From NCBI GenBank assembly GCA_026415355.1, contig JAOAHF010000001.1:1-64000 (forward strand): 64,000 nucleotides of DNA, in the 5' to 3' direction. This DNA comes from Brevinematales bacterium. Its GTDB lineage: Bacteria > Spirochaetota > Brevinematia > DTOW01. This document shows, piece after piece, positions 46,870 to 56,597 of this stretch. Each line of letters opens with the position of its first letter. Positions within the stretch are counted from its first letter, which is position 1. The notes beneath the pieces are model-generated. The model ran no database searches, had not been told where the DNA came from, and worked only from the letters and a program-made list of their open reading frames with translations. A program made the position numbers and the translations under genes.

Positions 46870-47676
46870 ATGCCAAGAGTTCATCATACAGCAATAATTG
46901 AAGGTGAAGTAGAGATCGGGTCTGAGGTGGAAATTGGACCTAATGTTGTTATAAAAGGTAATGTTAAAATAGGGGATGGTACTACTATAGATGCTGGTAG
47001 CTGTATATATGGGAATGTTTTGATAGGTATTGGAAACAGAATAGGACCTTATACAATAATAGGTACTTCTCCTCAAGATCTTAAGTATGGTGGTGAGGAA
47101 GTTGGACCTATAGAAATAGGTAATCACAATACAATAAGAGAATTTGTTACTATACATAAACCTACTTCAAAGGATAGCAGGACTAAAGTTGGTGATAAAT
47201 GCTTGATCATGGTTGGTTCACATATAGCTCATGATGTAATTGTTGGGAATGAGGTTGTTTTGGTGAATAATTGTCAGCTTGCGGGTTTTTCTGTAGTAGA
47301 AGATGGGGCATTTATTTCAGCTCTTATAGGATTACATCAGCACACTAGGATTGGTAAATACGTTATGGTAGGTGCTTTAACAAAGGTTACTCAAGATATA
47401 CCTCCTTTTACTATGGCTGTTGGAATACCAGCAGAAGTAGTTGGTATAAATTCTGTGGGACTTAGAAGAAGAAGTTTTAGCCCAGAAGAAAGAAACAGAA
47501 TAAAAGAAGCATATAGGATAATATACAAATCGGAATACACAATAAGAGAAGCTAGTCAGAAAATACTCGAATTATTTCCAAACGATGCAAATATAGAGTA
47601 TATATCCAAATTCATACAGTCTTCTAAAAGAGGTATAGTCAAAGGATTTAGAAGAGAAGAAGGAATTATTGAATAG
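46870..47676 (+). CDS. lpxA: UDP-N-acetylglucosamine acyltransferase
   Basis: The 268-residue left-handed beta-helix enzyme is made of hexapeptide repeats (IEGEVE, IGSEVE, IGPNVV, IKGNVK, IGDGTT). It carries out the first step of lipid A synthesis. It has QDLKYGGEE (69-77), catalytic His121 in GSHIAHDVIVGN, and the IGLHQHTRIG loop that measures acyl length. The C-terminal helical domain is normal. Other lpx genes (fabZ, lpxB, lpxD) are not neighbours. Its presence implies that this organism makes lipid A, unlike Treponema and Borrelia but like Leptospira. Confidence 0.94.
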   Translation: MPRVHHTAIIEGEVEIGSEVEIGPNVVIKGNVKIGDGTTIDAGSCIYGNVLIGIGNRIGPYTIIGTSPQDLKYGGEEVGPIEIGNHNTIREFVTIHKPTSKDSRTKVGDKCLIMVGSHIAHDVIVGNEVVLVNNCQLAGFSVVEDGAFISALIGLHQHTRIGKYVMVGALTKVTQDIPPFTMAVGIPAEVVGINSVGLRRRSFSPEERNRIKEAYRIIYKSEYTIREASQKILELFPNDANIEYISKFIQSSKRGIVKGFRREEGIIE

Positions 47677-47901
47677 CATGTTGAGATTGAAAGTGAATCT
47701 GTAAATATTAATCTAATGTACTTCGATAGATGAAGATAAATAGGATATTGATTTGCGTTGCGTGAGACATAAAATTTGTGTATCAGTGTAAAACATCAAA
47801 CTTTGCTAAATATCGGCATCAGGTGTTATAAACAAAGATATCCGGAACTTATCTTCTTTGGTAAAGCAAGATGAATGTCTAAACTTTACTATTTCAATAT
47901 C

Positions 47902-48121
47902 TTAACTGCCTACGATGAGTAGTGAAGCGAGTTTTGAGAGATAAGGTAGATGTCCTACAATTATGATTTTATCCTCAATTTCAAGTCTTTTAGCCCAACT
48001 TGGAGGATCATCAAGAAGAGACAAACCTTTTTCCTATATCTCTTAAGTGTTTCTCAGGATCCTTGACCTCTGATTTTGCTTCTACATGCTGAGTTAGGAA
48101 TATTAACTTACTCATACTCAT
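47902..48121 (-). pseudogene. Remnant of a SixA-type phosphohistidine phosphatase gene
   Basis: On the minus strand two separate reading frames give the two ends of a SixA protein. From the ATG at 48115 or 48121 comes KLIFLTQHVEAKSEVKDPEK, matching the family start with its catalytic His (the usual HGEAKSEEEDP). After a TGA and a frame change comes DDPPSWAKRLEIEDKIIIV, then GHLPYLSKLASLLI, the conserved end with the second His. Around 55 residues in the middle are missing. No intact copy is in the window. The gene is dead in this strain unless the sequence has errors. Confidence 0.75.
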
Positions 48122-48234
48122 ATATATTTACATATACTTTCAAAACTAAAAATTCTACAAGCTGTTTAAATTTGGTATATTATAAAATAAACTTTTGACA
48201 GATCTTTCGGATTATTTCAAGTTAAAATAACATA

Positions 48235-48825
48235 CTATACATCCTTTTCCATCCTATAAAAACAGAAGGTATACTCATTAATCTTAACTGGCTTTGTATG
48301 AGCTCTTTACTTTTCATAAAGTCTTGAAGCTACATTATTTTCAACGCTCGTCTAGAATAACTTTACTTAGTATAATTGGAAACATATTTTAGCATTTCTC
48401 TTCCTATACTTTTCCCTCCGTATTCTGGAAAAACAGATATATTACTTAGGTATATGCTATTTTTAGGTATAGGTAAAAGAATATTAAGATATTTTCATAA
48501 AGTAGAGGTATTTTTAGAAATATTTTCGGTCTCATATTAGTTAGGATTTTTCGTCCCGTCGTTAAATTTTGGTAAAGAAAATCCTTTTGTGAAAATAAAA
48601 TCATTACTCCAACAATTTGTTCTTTTTAAGGGTAGCTTATGTGTTTTTGTGACTGTAGAGTGTTACCTTAGCTAGGGGTAAATCTTTTATAATGTTTCTC
48701 GCATCATTTCCAAACATGACTTCAAAGGACTATTGGGAACTCATAATGGTAAGATCAAAAACTTTATAACTGATCTCAAGTAAGGTGTTTTTCGAAAAAT
48801 CACTAAACCTTACAACGTTAAGCAT
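48235..48825 (-). pseudogene. Decayed GNAT-family acetyltransferase gene
   Basis: Translated fragments on the minus strand, in order but in different frames, rebuild a GNAT protein of about 190 residues. They are MLNVVRFSDFSKNTLLEISY, a FGNDARNIIKDLPL part, VGVMILFSQKDF, IYLSNISVFPEYGGKSIGRE (the acetyl-CoA-binding R/Q-x-x-G-x-G/A block in altered form), VILDER, VENNVASRLYEK, and a FCFYRMEKDV end. In-frame stops at 48730-48732 and 48637-48639 and several shifts destroy it. It directly follows tRNA-Cys in position and the sixA remnant in direction. Confidence 0.75.
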
Positions 48826-48970
48826 GTAAGTAATTATCTAAATAGTATAAACATACATTCAAGAATGAATATTTGGGATTACCAAACTGTTAAAATTCTG
48901 TCGGTTTCACAATTAGTAGAAATCAAGATGTACTATGATTTAAAATGGAATTAGGTAAGTTTGTAGTTTT

Positions 48971-49044
48971 GGGGATGTAGCCAAGGGGCCTAAGGCGGCG
49001 GTCTGCAAAACCGCTATTCGTCGGTTCAAATCCGACCATCCCCT
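48971..49044 (+). tRNA. tRNA-Cys (GCA anticodon)
   Basis: Acceptor GGGGATG pairs with CATCCCC and the discriminator is T, as is general for Cys tRNAs. Anticodon loop CTGCAAA lies in stem GCGGT/ACCGC. Its last two bases overlap the stop codon of the TPR protein gene on the opposite strand. Confidence 0.93.
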
Positions 49045-52000
49045 ATTTGCCAAGTTTGGCTCTTGCTATATATTTCCTCGCTTGTTCATTGCTTGGGTCT
49101 ATATCAAGAATTTTCTGCCAGTTTTCTATTGCCTTACTTATGTTTCCTTTCCTATACTCTTCAACTCCTTTTGACATAAGAGATGCTATTTCTCTCTGTA
49201 TCTTTTCGGTATCTCTTAAGATGATAGAATTATACTTTATCCTAGCGTCATTAAGAAGGTTTCTGGCATTCGTGTTGTTAGGATCATCATCTAATACCAA
49301 AAGCAATATTCTGATTGCTTCTTTGTAGTTACCTGAATTATAAGCATTTCTGCCGAGAGTAAAATTCTTAGAAATTCTGTCATTCAATCTACTCTGTGCT
49401 AGGGATAATTTGATTTTTGCATCAGCATCGTCAGGGAAATATTTAAGTATTGCTTTTAATCTATTAATTGCTTTTTTGTAATCTTCTCTCTTTATAAGAT
49501 CATCTGCTTCGTTTCTTAATGTAGAAACTTTTGCATATAACTTCTCGAGAATGCTTTCTTTCAAACTCTGTAGATTAGGGTCTTTAGGATTTAAAGCCAA
49601 AAGATCATCTATTATGTCTAATGCATCTGAATATTCTCCTACTTGGAATAGATTTCTTACTTCGTTAAGGTCATCTTTTATTTTTTGTATGGTTTCAATC
49701 ATGAATTTATAAAGTGGATTATCTGGTGATATCTTTGAAAGTGTATTATAATCTTCGAGTGCTTTGTTATATTCTCCTAGTCTAAAATTGTTGTCTGCTT
49801 GATCTAATATATCTTTTTCAATCATCTTTAGTTTATTATTAACTTCTGTTAAGAGTAGCTTGATTTCAGAGGAATTTGGATTATTTTTAAGTGCAATTTC
49901 AAGTAGTTGTTTTGATTTGAGGTATTCACCTTTCTCGTAAGCTTTTTTACCTTCTATGAAGCTTGTATTTTTCTCAAGGTTAAATTCTTCTTCTGCGTTC
50001 TTTATGTAATTATCAATAATAGATATATCATCCCCTAAGGATAAAAATCTGTTTCTTGACTCCTTGAGTTTTGAAATACCTTCATTGTAGTTTTTTCTTC
50101 TAATTTCTTTTAGTCCTGTGCTTAGTAATAAGTTTGCTTCGTCTCTTAACTGTGTTTCTTTAGCTTTTGTTTCAATTTCTTTTATTCTTTTACTTATTTC
50201 TGAATTGTTTGGATCAATTTTTAAAGCTTCTTGTAAAACTTTTTTAGCACCTTCGTAGTCGTAGTTTACCAGTAATGCATCTGCTTCTCTTATTTTTTCT
50301 TCTATTCTTCTGCTTAACTCTATTTGATTAAGTTTTTGTTTCGAGTCATTGTAGTAAATTTTTATTTTAGGAAATCTCCTATCGTCCTCTGGTACGAAAC
50401 TTACAAGTTCGTCAAATATGTTGAAAGATTTTTTATATTCTCCGTTTTCGTACGCTTTTAATCCTTCGGAGTATTGGTTATCTACATAAGCGTCAAATAT
50501 TTTTTTAGCTTGATTGTATATTTCGATAGCCTGTTTGTTTGTTGGTTCAAGTTTGATAACGGTATTTATAGTTTTTATAGCATTTGTAAAGTCTCCGCTT
50601 TTTAGAAGTTCTTTGGCGTTTGCTATCTTTATATCTATATTAGCTTTAAGTTCTGTTATTTTAGAATCTACTTTTTGCTTGAGTATGACTGCTTCAGGTA
50701 GATCTTTCAAAAGTGATATAGCGGTATTCCATTTGGATATGGCAGATGGTATTTTGCCGTTGATGAAAAGTTCATCTCCTTCACTTTCCAGTTTCTTAGC
50801 TTCAGCCCTTATCGTTTCAGTTGTATTGCTTAATTCAATTTTAGCGATTTCATTGTTTCTGTAAAATCTGATTGCTTCTCTAAATTTGGATATAGCTTCC
50901 CAGTATTTTCCTTCGCTTTTTAGTTTTAAACCTTCAGCCACGAGAGAATCTGATCTTGATTTATTTTCTTGTATCTTTGAGGATGCTTCAATTTCACTTA
51001 ATGTTTTCTTAATCGCATCTTCAGCATCTTTGTTTTGAGGGTAAATTTCTAGTGCTTTATTGAAAAGTTCAAGTGCTTTGTTGAAGTTATGGACTGAAAA
51101 TTCTTTCATACCTTGCGAGTATAGTGAGTAAGACAAAGATTTTCTCTGCTCAAGTTCGAGTTTCTTGGTGGTTTCTGTTTGTATTCTGTCGTCTATCTCC
51201 TTGGATAAGTTTATTGAAGGTTCGTGAAATGGATTTAAATCAAGATTTCTATTTATAACTTTTTTAGCTTCTATAAGCTCGTTATTTGAATATAAATTTA
51301 GGGCCTCTCTGTAGTTTTTGTTAATCTCTTCTGATACTATAGCTTCAATTTGCTTTATTCCGTCGTTTGCTTCTTTGTTATAGGGATTTATCTCAAGTAC
51401 TTTTTTGTATTCTTTAATTGCTTCTCCATATTTGCTTTGTAATCTTAGAATGTTTGCTCTTGTTAATAGGGTTTTTATGTATTCTTGTTGTTCTTTAGTT
51501 AATATTTCGTTACTTTCAAGCCAAAGCATAAGTTTTCTTTTGTATATTATTGCTACTTCATTTGATGGATTTATACGTAATGCTTTATCGAAATATTTGT
51601 TTGCATTTGTAAAGTTACCTTTTTCGAATTCCACAATACCTCTTTCGACTTCTTCCTTGTCAGGAGATATACCTACAATTTGATTGATTGTTGCTTCGTT
51701 GAATACTAAATAGAGTGAAGGTACTAAATCTAGATATTGTTGACTACTATCGTGACTTATATTTCCTATTGATATTGGTGAACTGAAAAATGTCAAAACA
51801 AGAGAGAAAGACCATCCCTTGTTATCAATACCAAAAGATAGTTTAAAGTTATCAAGTACTTCTGAATTTAAGCCTACCCCGTATCTGAAATTATTGTAAC
51901 TATTTACTTGAAACTTTGTAGTTACAGAAGTCAGATAAGTGTATGAAATATATGGGTAGATAACTAGGTATTTATAAATATTTTTGTCTTTGCTGAATAG

Positions 52001-52663
52001 TGATAGAAGATAGTATCTAATACCTAATTTAGAACTGAAGCCTAAAGATGTACTTTCTAGTAATCCACCGATGAAAAAAAGTTGAGATAGAGATATGTCA
52101 ACATTGTAGTATGTTTTTAAGGTAGCACCTATTAGTGGTATGAAGTATCCCTCAAGTATGTATGAATCGTAATAAAAGATGCCAGTTGGAAAGGAGTATA
52201 TGTCTAGTGATCCTAAAATAGATATTCCCAAATCGATATTTCCGAATTCGTATAACAAAATATTACTTAATTTTGTTCCTATACCAAGTAGTATGAAATT
52301 TTGGTTGTAATTACCTAGGTAATTGAAATCTTTACTGTATACTTCTGATTGACTGTTCAGAGATGATAAACCTAATAGGATAGGATATCCTAAAATGTTG
52401 ATGTGTCCCGATATAGAGAATATAGTTTCTGTTGCAAAGTTTCCTAGAAATAACCCTAGAGAGTAGTTATTAGGTATGTTGAATGATTGTGGAGCATTGA
52501 AAAGGGAGAATGAATAACTGTTAAAAGGAGTGAAAACAACAGAAATTCCTTCACTGCTTGGAGTTAATATTTCTTGATATTTTGGAGTATTGTATGATAG
52601 TAGTTTGTCGTTTAGAATGAAAAGAAGTATAAAAACTGTGAGGAGAAATACCTTTTTTACCAT
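49043..52663 (-). CDS. Giant exported protein: N-terminal barrel-like domain plus TPR array
   Basis: The 1206-residue protein has a signal peptide (MVKKVF, hydrophobic to about residue 23). Residues about 30-310 are Gly/Ser/aromatic beta-strands like a PorV-type or other outer membrane barrel. From about 335 to the end there are at least ten TPR-like repeats, with characteristic ends such as FEKGNFTNANKYFDKALRIN, YGEAIKEYKKVLEINPYN, ALELFNKALEIYPQN, YKKAINRLKAILKYFPDDA and KAIENWQKILDIDPSNEQA. The layout suggests an outer membrane anchor with a periplasmic TPR scaffold for protein complexes. The specific partner is unknown. The 5' end is divergent from the crtQ-like gene across a 200-base gap. 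Confidence 0.78.
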   Translation of the reverse strand: MVKKVFLLTVFILLFILNDKLLSYNTPKYQEILTPSSEGISVVFTPFNSYSFSLFNAPQSFNIPNNYSLGLFLGNFATETIFSISGHINILGYPILLGLSSLNSQSEVYSKDFNYLGNYNQNFILLGIGTKLSNILLYEFGNIDLGISILGSLDIYSFPTGIFYYDSYILEGYFIPLIGATLKTYYNVDISLSQLFFIGGLLESTSLGFSSKLGIRYYLLSLFSKDKNIYKYLVIYPYISYTYLTSVTTKFQVNSYNNFRYGVGLNSEVLDNFKLSFGIDNKGWSFSLVLTFFSSPISIGNISHDSSQQYLDLVPSLYLVFNEATINQIVGISPDKEEVERGIVEFEKGNFTNANKYFDKALRINPSNEVAIIYKRKLMLWLESNEILTKEQQEYIKTLLTRANILRLQSKYGEAIKEYKKVLEINPYNKEANDGIKQIEAIVSEEINKNYREALNLYSNNELIEAKKVINRNLDLNPFHEPSINLSKEIDDRIQTETTKKLELEQRKSLSYSLYSQGMKEFSVHNFNKALELFNKALEIYPQNKDAEDAIKKTLSEIEASSKIQENKSRSDSLVAEGLKLKSEGKYWEAISKFREAIRFYRNNEIAKIELSNTTETIRAEAKKLESEGDELFINGKIPSAISKWNTAISLLKDLPEAVILKQKVDSKITELKANIDIKIANAKELLKSGDFTNAIKTINTVIKLEPTNKQAIEIYNQAKKIFDAYVDNQYSEGLKAYENGEYKKSFNIFDELVSFVPEDDRRFPKIKIYYNDSKQKLNQIELSRRIEEKIREADALLVNYDYEGAKKVLQEALKIDPNNSEISKRIKEIETKAKETQLRDEANLLLSTGLKEIRRKNYNEGISKLKESRNRFLSLGDDISIIDNYIKNAEEEFNLEKNTSFIEGKKAYEKGEYLKSKQLLEIALKNNPNSSEIKLLLTEVNNKLKMIEKDILDQADNNFRLGEYNKALEDYNTLSKISPDNPLYKFMIETIQKIKDDLNEVRNLFQVGEYSDALDIIDDLLALNPKDPNLQSLKESILEKLYAKVSTLRNEADDLIKREDYKKAINRLKAILKYFPDDADAKIKLSLAQSRLNDRISKNFTLGRNAYNSGNYKEAIRILLLVLDDDPNNTNARNLLNDARIKYNSIILRDTEKIQREIASLMSKGVEEYRKGNISKAIENWQKILDIDPSNEQARKYIARAKLGK

Positions 52664-52862
52664 AACATAAATATAATAAACGATATTCGGAATAATAAGT
52701 AAATAAAATTCTAAAGTTTGTACTATGTGTAATGTTATAATTTTAAATGTGTATTTTTTGATTGTTTGGTTTTTTTACTTTTGGTTAGCTCAAGGAATTT
52801 TTTTATAGTTAGCAGCTTAATTTGTTGAAATTCATGGAATCGATGTATATTTATACATAGTA

Positions 52863-53969
52863 ATGGAGATGGTTTTTGTATTATTTTTAGTTGGTAGTGT
52901 TTTAGGTCTTGTTATCTCGTTAGTGGTATTGTTCAGGTTTATTAATTTCTTTTACAGAAAAATTGATTTTGACAGAATCAGGGTTGATAAGAAAGATATT
53001 TCTGTGATAATACCAGCTAGGAATGAGGAGAATAGGATTACAAGACTTTTGAAAATTCTGGTTAGTGAGGGGTTTAAAGAGATTATAGTAGTTGATGATG
53101 ACTCTGAAGATAACACTTACGAAGTATCAAAATCTTTTGGGGTTAAAGTTTTAAAAGTCAAGGAATTCTATTCTGAATTGAGTGGTAAGAGTATAGCTTG
53201 TTATGTAGGAGCAAGTAAGTCAAGTGGAGAGTATTTGCTTTTTTTAGATGCTGATGTTTTTTTCTCAGATGGTGCTTTTGATTATGTGTTATCGAATGTT
53301 CCGAAAGATGGACTTTTAACGATACAACCTTATCACTTAACATTAAGTTTCTATGAAAAACTCTCTATGTACTTTAACATAATAGCAATAGTAGGTTTAA
53401 GTGTAGGTAGATTTTGTTGTCCCTTTAATACTAAGGGAGGATATTTTGGTCCATTCCTAATTGTTAAAAGGAACGATTATTTTAGAGTAGGGGGACATTT
53501 ATCTGTTTTTGATAGGGTAGTTGAGGATATTGAGCTTGGTAAGAGGTTTGAGAATAACAACATAAAAATATATTCAATCCCCAATAACAAACTTGTTTTT
53601 TTTCGTATGTATGGAGATGGGGTAAAAAATCTCATTGATGGTTGGACTAAGAATATGTCTCTCGGTGCTAAATCAACTGATCTTTGGAATCTGATTTTGA
53701 TTTTTGGCTTAATTGCTTTTGTTGTAAATATAACGATATATGGATTTCTGTCTATTTTTTTAGGGCAATTTGAATATTTTGCTTTTATGTATCTTACTTA
53801 CAGTTTTATTATGTTTTTAGTTTCTAGGAAAGTTGGTAATTTTGAATTTTTCTCTTGGATTTCTGTAGTTTTTGGGTGGTTTTTTTTGTTTATACTTATA
53901 AGATCGTTTTACTTTCTCAAGACAGGTAGGAAGGTTAAGTGGAGAGGTAGAGAGGTAGTGATAAGATGA
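52863..53969 (+). CDS. CrtQ-like family 2 glycosyltransferase
   Basis: The 368-residue membrane-associated GT2 protein has an N-terminal helix (about 1-30), ISVIIPARNEENRI (46-59), VVDDDSEDNT (76-85), DAD metal motif (129-131), ED at 221-222 in VVEDIELGKRF, and a WTKNMSLGA segment. Two or three C-terminal helices follow. The pattern is closest to CrtQ, which glucosylates 4,4'-diaponeurosporenoate in staphyloxanthin synthesis. It overlaps the next gene by four bases (ATGA). crtM, crtN and crtP are not in the window, so the sugar acceptor may be another lipid or a carotenoid made elsewhere. Confidence 0.75.
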   Translation: MEMVFVLFLVGSVLGLVISLVVLFRFINFFYRKIDFDRIRVDKKDISVIIPARNEENRITRLLKILVSEGFKEIIVVDDDSEDNTYEVSKSFGVKVLKVKEFYSELSGKSIACYVGASKSSGEYLLFLDADVFFSDGAFDYVLSNVPKDGLLTIQPYHLTLSFYEKLSMYFNIIAIVGLSVGRFCCPFNTKGGYFGPFLIVKRNDYFRVGGHLSVFDRVVEDIELGKRFENNNIKIYSIPNNKLVFFRMYGDGVKNLIDGWTKNMSLGAKSTDLWNLILIFGLIAFVVNITIYGFLSIFLGQFEYFAFMYLTYSFIMFLVSRKVGNFEFFSWISVVFGWFFLFILIRSFYFLKTGRKVKWRGREVVIR

Positions 53970-54454
53970 ATTTTGATATATGGTTTTTAGTATTTATGAT
54001 TATTGTTAATTCTGTTTTTTGGATTTCTGTTCACTTTTTTTCAGGGTATTTAGTACACTTCATTCCGAAATCTTTCTATACTGGTAATAATCCCTTGTTT
54101 AAGGAAAGGTTTTGGGAGTTTAATGGTAAGTTATATGAGAAAGTGTTTTTGATAAAGCTCTGGAAGGATAGGTTGCCAGAAGCAGGAGAATTGCTGAGTA
54201 TAAATCCATTTAATAAGAAGAAATTTCTATCGAGAGATAAGGAGTATATTTCAAGGTTTATCACAGAAACTTGTAGAGCTGAACTATCTCATTTATTACC
54301 TTTTCTTTTCTTACCTATAAGTTTTGTATGGAATAATTTTATTGAAGCGATGGTAGTTATGGTACTTTATTGTGTAGTTGCGAATATACCTTTTGTTATG
54401 ATTCAGAGGTACAACAGGATAAGACTTTCTAAACTTAATAGAAAGAGTTTTTGA
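53966..54454 (+). CDS. CrtO-like glycolipid acyltransferase
   Basis: The 162-residue membrane protein has helices at about 5-25 and 108-150. The middle carries KLWKDRLPEAGELLS then RFITETCRAELSH and a closing IQRYNRIRLSKL, which match CrtO (glycosyl-4,4'-diaponeurosporenoate acyltransferase), where ETCRAEL-x-H is the signature. It would esterify the sugar placed by the preceding glycosyltransferase. Its ATG overlaps the crtQ-like stop codon, so the two are translationally coupled. recG follows 22 bases later. Confidence 0.75.
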   Translation: MNFDIWFLVFMIIVNSVFWISVHFFSGYLVHFIPKSFYTGNNPLFKERFWEFNGKLYEKVFLIKLWKDRLPEAGELLSINPFNKKKFLSRDKEYISRFITETCRAELSHLLPFLFLPISFVWNNFIEAMVVMVLYCVVANIPFVMIQRYNRIRLSKLNRKSF

Positions 54455-54476
54455 AATATTTTTAAAATCAGATAAT

Positions 54477-56597
54477 ATGCTTCTTGAGGAAACGAAAAAG
54501 ATACATATAAAAGATCTTAAAATAAGATCATTAACTACTGCTAGGAAGAAATTGCTATATAGGCTTAAGTTATACACAGTTTTTGATGTATTAACGTACT
54601 TTCCTATTAGGTATGAAGATAGAACAGAACTAAAAAATTTTTCAGATATAATGAGAGATATATACAAGTCTTTGAATGGTAAAGTTAATGGTACTGTGAT
54701 AGCTGAGGTTATAGATTATGAGTATGTGAAGGTTAGTGATAGAAAAATATTGAAAATTATAGTAACTGATGGTGAAATAAAAGCAGAGCTTGTTTGTTAC
54801 AATAGGGAATTTTTAGCGAATGTTTTGAAGGTAGGGGTTAGGTATATAATAACAGGGATTTGGGAGTACAAGTATAATAGATTACAGAGTGCTACTTTTG
54901 ATTATGCTGAACTTGGTAACCAAGGGTACAAGAAGGATGAATTTGGAGTTGTTTTACCTATATATTCATCAACGGAGGGTGTTAGGCAAAGAACTGTAAG
55001 GAAAACTATACATATCATAGTTGATGAGTTTGCAGATAAGATAGATGATGAATTGCCGGAGTATGTAATGGAAGGTAGAAATCTTATGTCTTTAGGTAAA
55101 GTTATAAAGATACTACACAAACCTCAAAAGATGGAACATATAAGCATTGCTAGAAGGAACTTTGTATATTATGAATTTATGAAGATGAACTTAGTTATAG
55201 AGTATAGTAGGGTTGAAGAAAAGAAAGTGGATAAAGGTAGTAGGTACAGATCGACAAAGTTGGCAGATGAATTTGTGTCTTCACTACCTTTTGAACTTAC
55301 AAGTGCGCAGATTAGAGTTATTGAAGAGATAAAGAGAGATATGTTATCAAACAAGGTTATGCATAGACTTATACAGGGGGATGTAGGATCGGGTAAGACT
55401 ATAGTTGGTTTGTATGCTATGCTTGTTGCTGTGGATAATGGTTATCAAAGTGCTCTTATGGTACCAACCGAGGTTTTAGCAGTACAACATTACATAAACA
55501 TATCAAACTTACTTAGCAAGTTTGCTAAATATCACAACATAAATGTGAGAATTTTGAAAGGTGGATTATCGAGTCAGACTAGAAGACTACTAAACTTTGA
55601 AATGGAGTATGGAAGATCTCATATAGTAATAGGAACTCATGCTTTGTTTCAAGATGATGTAGTTTTTAAGAATCTTGGGCTTGTTGTAATAGATGAACAG
55701 CACAGATTTGGTGTTGAGCAGAGAGCAAAATTGGTAAATAAAGGATTTCATCCTGATGTCCTTGTTATGACTGCTACACCTATACCTAGGACTTTGACTA
55801 TGACACTTTATGGAAATCTTGATTTGAGCGTTATAGATGAAATGCCGTATGGTAGGAAAAAAATAATTACAAATTGGTATAAGGATATTGATACAAGACT
55901 GGTTTACGAGAAGGTTAGAGAGGAGCTAAAAAAAGGTTTCAAAGCGTATTTCATTTATCCCATAATAGAGGATAGTGAGGATCTGACGGATCTTAAATCT
56001 TTAGTTGAGGCGTATGAACATTTGTCAAATGATGTATTTCCAGAATATAAAGTTGGTATGCTTCACGGTAAGATGACACCCGAAGAAAAGTACGAAGTTA
56101 TGGATAAGTTTAAGAAGGGTGAAATTAATATACTAGCATCAACTACAGTCATAGAAGTGGGTATAGATGTTCCTGATGCTACTGTTATAGTTATAGAAGG
56201 GGCTGAAAGATTTGGTTTATCTCAGTTACATCAATTGCGTGGTAGAGTAGGTAGAAGTTCTTTCCAGTCTTACTGTTACCTTATAACATCAGATAGAATT
56301 TCCCAAGAAGCAGTTGAAAGGATGAAAGCTATGGTTAAATGCGAAGATGGTTTTGCAATATCCGAAATTGATTTAAGATTAAGAGGCCCTGGAGAATTAC
56401 TTGGATATCAGCAATCAGGTATTCCTGAGTTTATCCTGGCGGATTTAATAAAAGATGAAGATATTTTGAAACTTACAAAAGAAGATGCTCGTAAGATATT
56501 ATCAAAAGATCCAGATCTTTCCGATCCTAAAAATCAGAAAATAAAGTCTTTAGTCCAGAAAGAAAAGCAGAGAATATTTGTTGTTAAATCCGGATAG
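54477..56597 (+). CDS. recG: ATP-dependent DNA helicase RecG
   Basis: The 706-residue SF2 helicase rewinds stalled forks. The N-terminal wedge domain (OB fold, about 65-150) carries NGTVIAEVIDYEYVKV. Walker A is GDVGSGKT (301-308), DEQHRFG is the DEXH box, TATPIPRT follows, then STTVIEVGIDVPDATVIVIEGAERFGLSQLHQLRGRVGR split across motifs IV to VI. The C-terminal TRG-like RGPGELLGYQQSG block is present. ATG stands in AATATG with no strong ribosome site; it may be coupled to the crtO-like gene upstream. Confidence 0.97.
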   Translation: MLLEETKKIHIKDLKIRSLTTARKKLLYRLKLYTVFDVLTYFPIRYEDRTELKNFSDIMRDIYKSLNGKVNGTVIAEVIDYEYVKVSDRKILKIIVTDGEIKAELVCYNREFLANVLKVGVRYIITGIWEYKYNRLQSATFDYAELGNQGYKKDEFGVVLPIYSSTEGVRQRTVRKTIHIIVDEFADKIDDELPEYVMEGRNLMSLGKVIKILHKPQKMEHISIARRNFVYYEFMKMNLVIEYSRVEEKKVDKGSRYRSTKLADEFVSSLPFELTSAQIRVIEEIKRDMLSNKVMHRLIQGDVGSGKTIVGLYAMLVAVDNGYQSALMVPTEVLAVQHYINISNLLSKFAKYHNINVRILKGGLSSQTRRLLNFEMEYGRSHIVIGTHALFQDDVVFKNLGLVVIDEQHRFGVEQRAKLVNKGFHPDVLVMTATPIPRTLTMTLYGNLDLSVIDEMPYGRKKIITNWYKDIDTRLVYEKVREELKKGFKAYFIYPIIEDSEDLTDLKSLVEAYEHLSNDVFPEYKVGMLHGKMTPEEKYEVMDKFKKGEINILASTTVIEVGIDVPDATVIVIEGAERFGLSQLHQLRGRVGRSSFQSYCYLITSDRISQEAVERMKAMVKCEDGFAISEIDLRLRGPGELLGYQQSGIPEFILADLIKDEDILKLTKEDARKILSKDPDLSDPKNQKIKSLVQKEKQRIFVVKSG

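Larger units (their letters stand above)
47677..48970. other. Gene-poor region between lpxA and tRNA-Cys
   Basis: About 1.3 kb without an intact gene. It contains the SixA-like and GNAT remnants listed separately. The pieces at 47677-47901, 48122-48234 and 48826-48970 show no recognisable coding or RNA structure. Confidence 0.6.

Noticed and set aside
47677-48970. RNA gene (RNase P, tmRNA or SRP RNA) in the gene-poor stretch
   Set aside because: None of the conserved cores could be found; decayed coding sequence explains most of it.
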